DNA of 64,000 bases from Hymenolepis diminuta (taxonomy: Eukaryota; Platyhelminthes; Cestoda; Cyclophyllidea; Hymenolepididae), in contig CAADRB010000022.1 of assembly GCA_900708905.1 (NCBI GenBank), forward strand, positions 1,706,463 to 1,770,462, read 5' to 3'. Position 1 is the first letter of the stretch. Each line of letters starts with the position of its first letter. The position numbers were made by a program, and so were the translations under genes. The notes under the pieces are model-generated. The model saw only the letters and a list, made by a program, of their open reading frames with translations. It was not told the origin of the DNA and made no database searches. Of this stretch, positions 63,400 through 64,000 are shown one piece after another.

Positions 63400-64000
63400 G
63401 TATTTAGAGTGAATATTCCTAAGTACCATTTTTCCTCCAATCCCGAGTCCATTGAATTTTATCGTAATGTAAGGAAAATATCGTCTGCTCTTACTCCACA
63501 TCATGCTATTTTCTTCGAAGGAATTTAATAAGACAGTACTATGATTTGCTTTCACCGTGCTGACACAGACGTTGTAAACCGGGCAACATTTCATCAGAAA
63601 TTGATTGTAGTTATCTCATTGAATTATGCAACGGAGAGACTTGTAATAGTTTCTCGTCATCTCTATGGACGCAGTTAAACACATGAGGCTTACGCTGGTC
63701 TTTTCTTAACATGGATGCAGGTGAATGCAAAATTGAATAACTTCGAGACTGACTGACTAAAGGACGGTTCGCATACGTTAATTTGGTGCAACAGACGTGA
63801 AGCTGAAGGCCGAATATGTCGAAATGTCATCCAGCGTTGCATCCTCGTCAAAATAGGGAAAAATAATCGCCCTTTCATGAGGGCAGACTTTTGACGGAAA
63901 CATATTGTTGACATTTATTCGCTCAATATCACTGATGGCTCCCAGAGGTATTGGAGAAGATATGACAAGTCTTCTCATTTTCCTGCCTCTCCATCTTCCA
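63400..64000 (-). repeat. Dispersed repeat family B with 66-codon frame (copy 2, may run off right edge)
   Basis: The reverse complement aligns with 46620-47110. The ATG at 63978 and stop at 63778 lie at nearly the same positions as in the other copy, with a 4-codon in-frame length difference. Homology continues past the stop to about 63500. An ATT microsatellite (about 63360-63376) lies just beyond the repeat. Confidence 0.6.

Overview
The window is animal nuclear DNA. Its genes are spliced with GT-AG introns, it is AT-rich between genes, and it carries dispersed transposon debris. The three recognisable genes, many very short introns (35-43 and 68-85 nt) and long AT-rich deserts suggest an invertebrate bilaterian, most likely a parasitic flatworm. 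That taxon is an inference; no marker gene proves it.

Minus strand, 22291 down past base 1: the 5' part of a giant muscle-type gene. I could join 39 exons in one open frame of about 4,013 codons, running off the left edge. Residues 1-1057 are helical spectrin-like repeats whose N-terminus resembles vertebrate CCDC141 (CAMDI). After that come about 20 complete intracellular Ig (I-set) domains of the titin/kettin/UNC-89 kind. A disordered region built on a roughly 37-residue repeat interrupts them, and at the left edge a 143-residue Ig-plus-linker module repeats almost identically in DNA. A decayed Tc1/mariner element (13863-15226) sits in the intron between the spectrin-like part and the first Ig exon.

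22292-49139: about 27 kb with no gene I can support. It holds a TATA-like site for the giant gene, an 89-base assembly gap, a solo LTR (40231-40753, with a 4-bp target duplication) inserted in an older repeat, a tRNA-derived SINE copy, other dispersed repeats, simple repeats and a hairpin.

Plus strand, 49140-54078: a complete eight-exon gene for the mu subunit of the AP-3 adaptor complex (419 aa, full family length).

Minus strand, 61705-54346: eight exons encoding the N-terminal half of PAN2 (WD40 domain and linker). The frame closes in a stop after 589 aa, before the UCH-like and exonuclease domains. Those domains are not visible elsewhere in the window, and AP3M lies tail-to-tail 267 bp away. 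61713-64000 contains repeats only. The three genes have separate functions (sarcomere or cytoskeletal scaffold, endosomal sorting, mRNA deadenylation), and nothing suggests that they work together.
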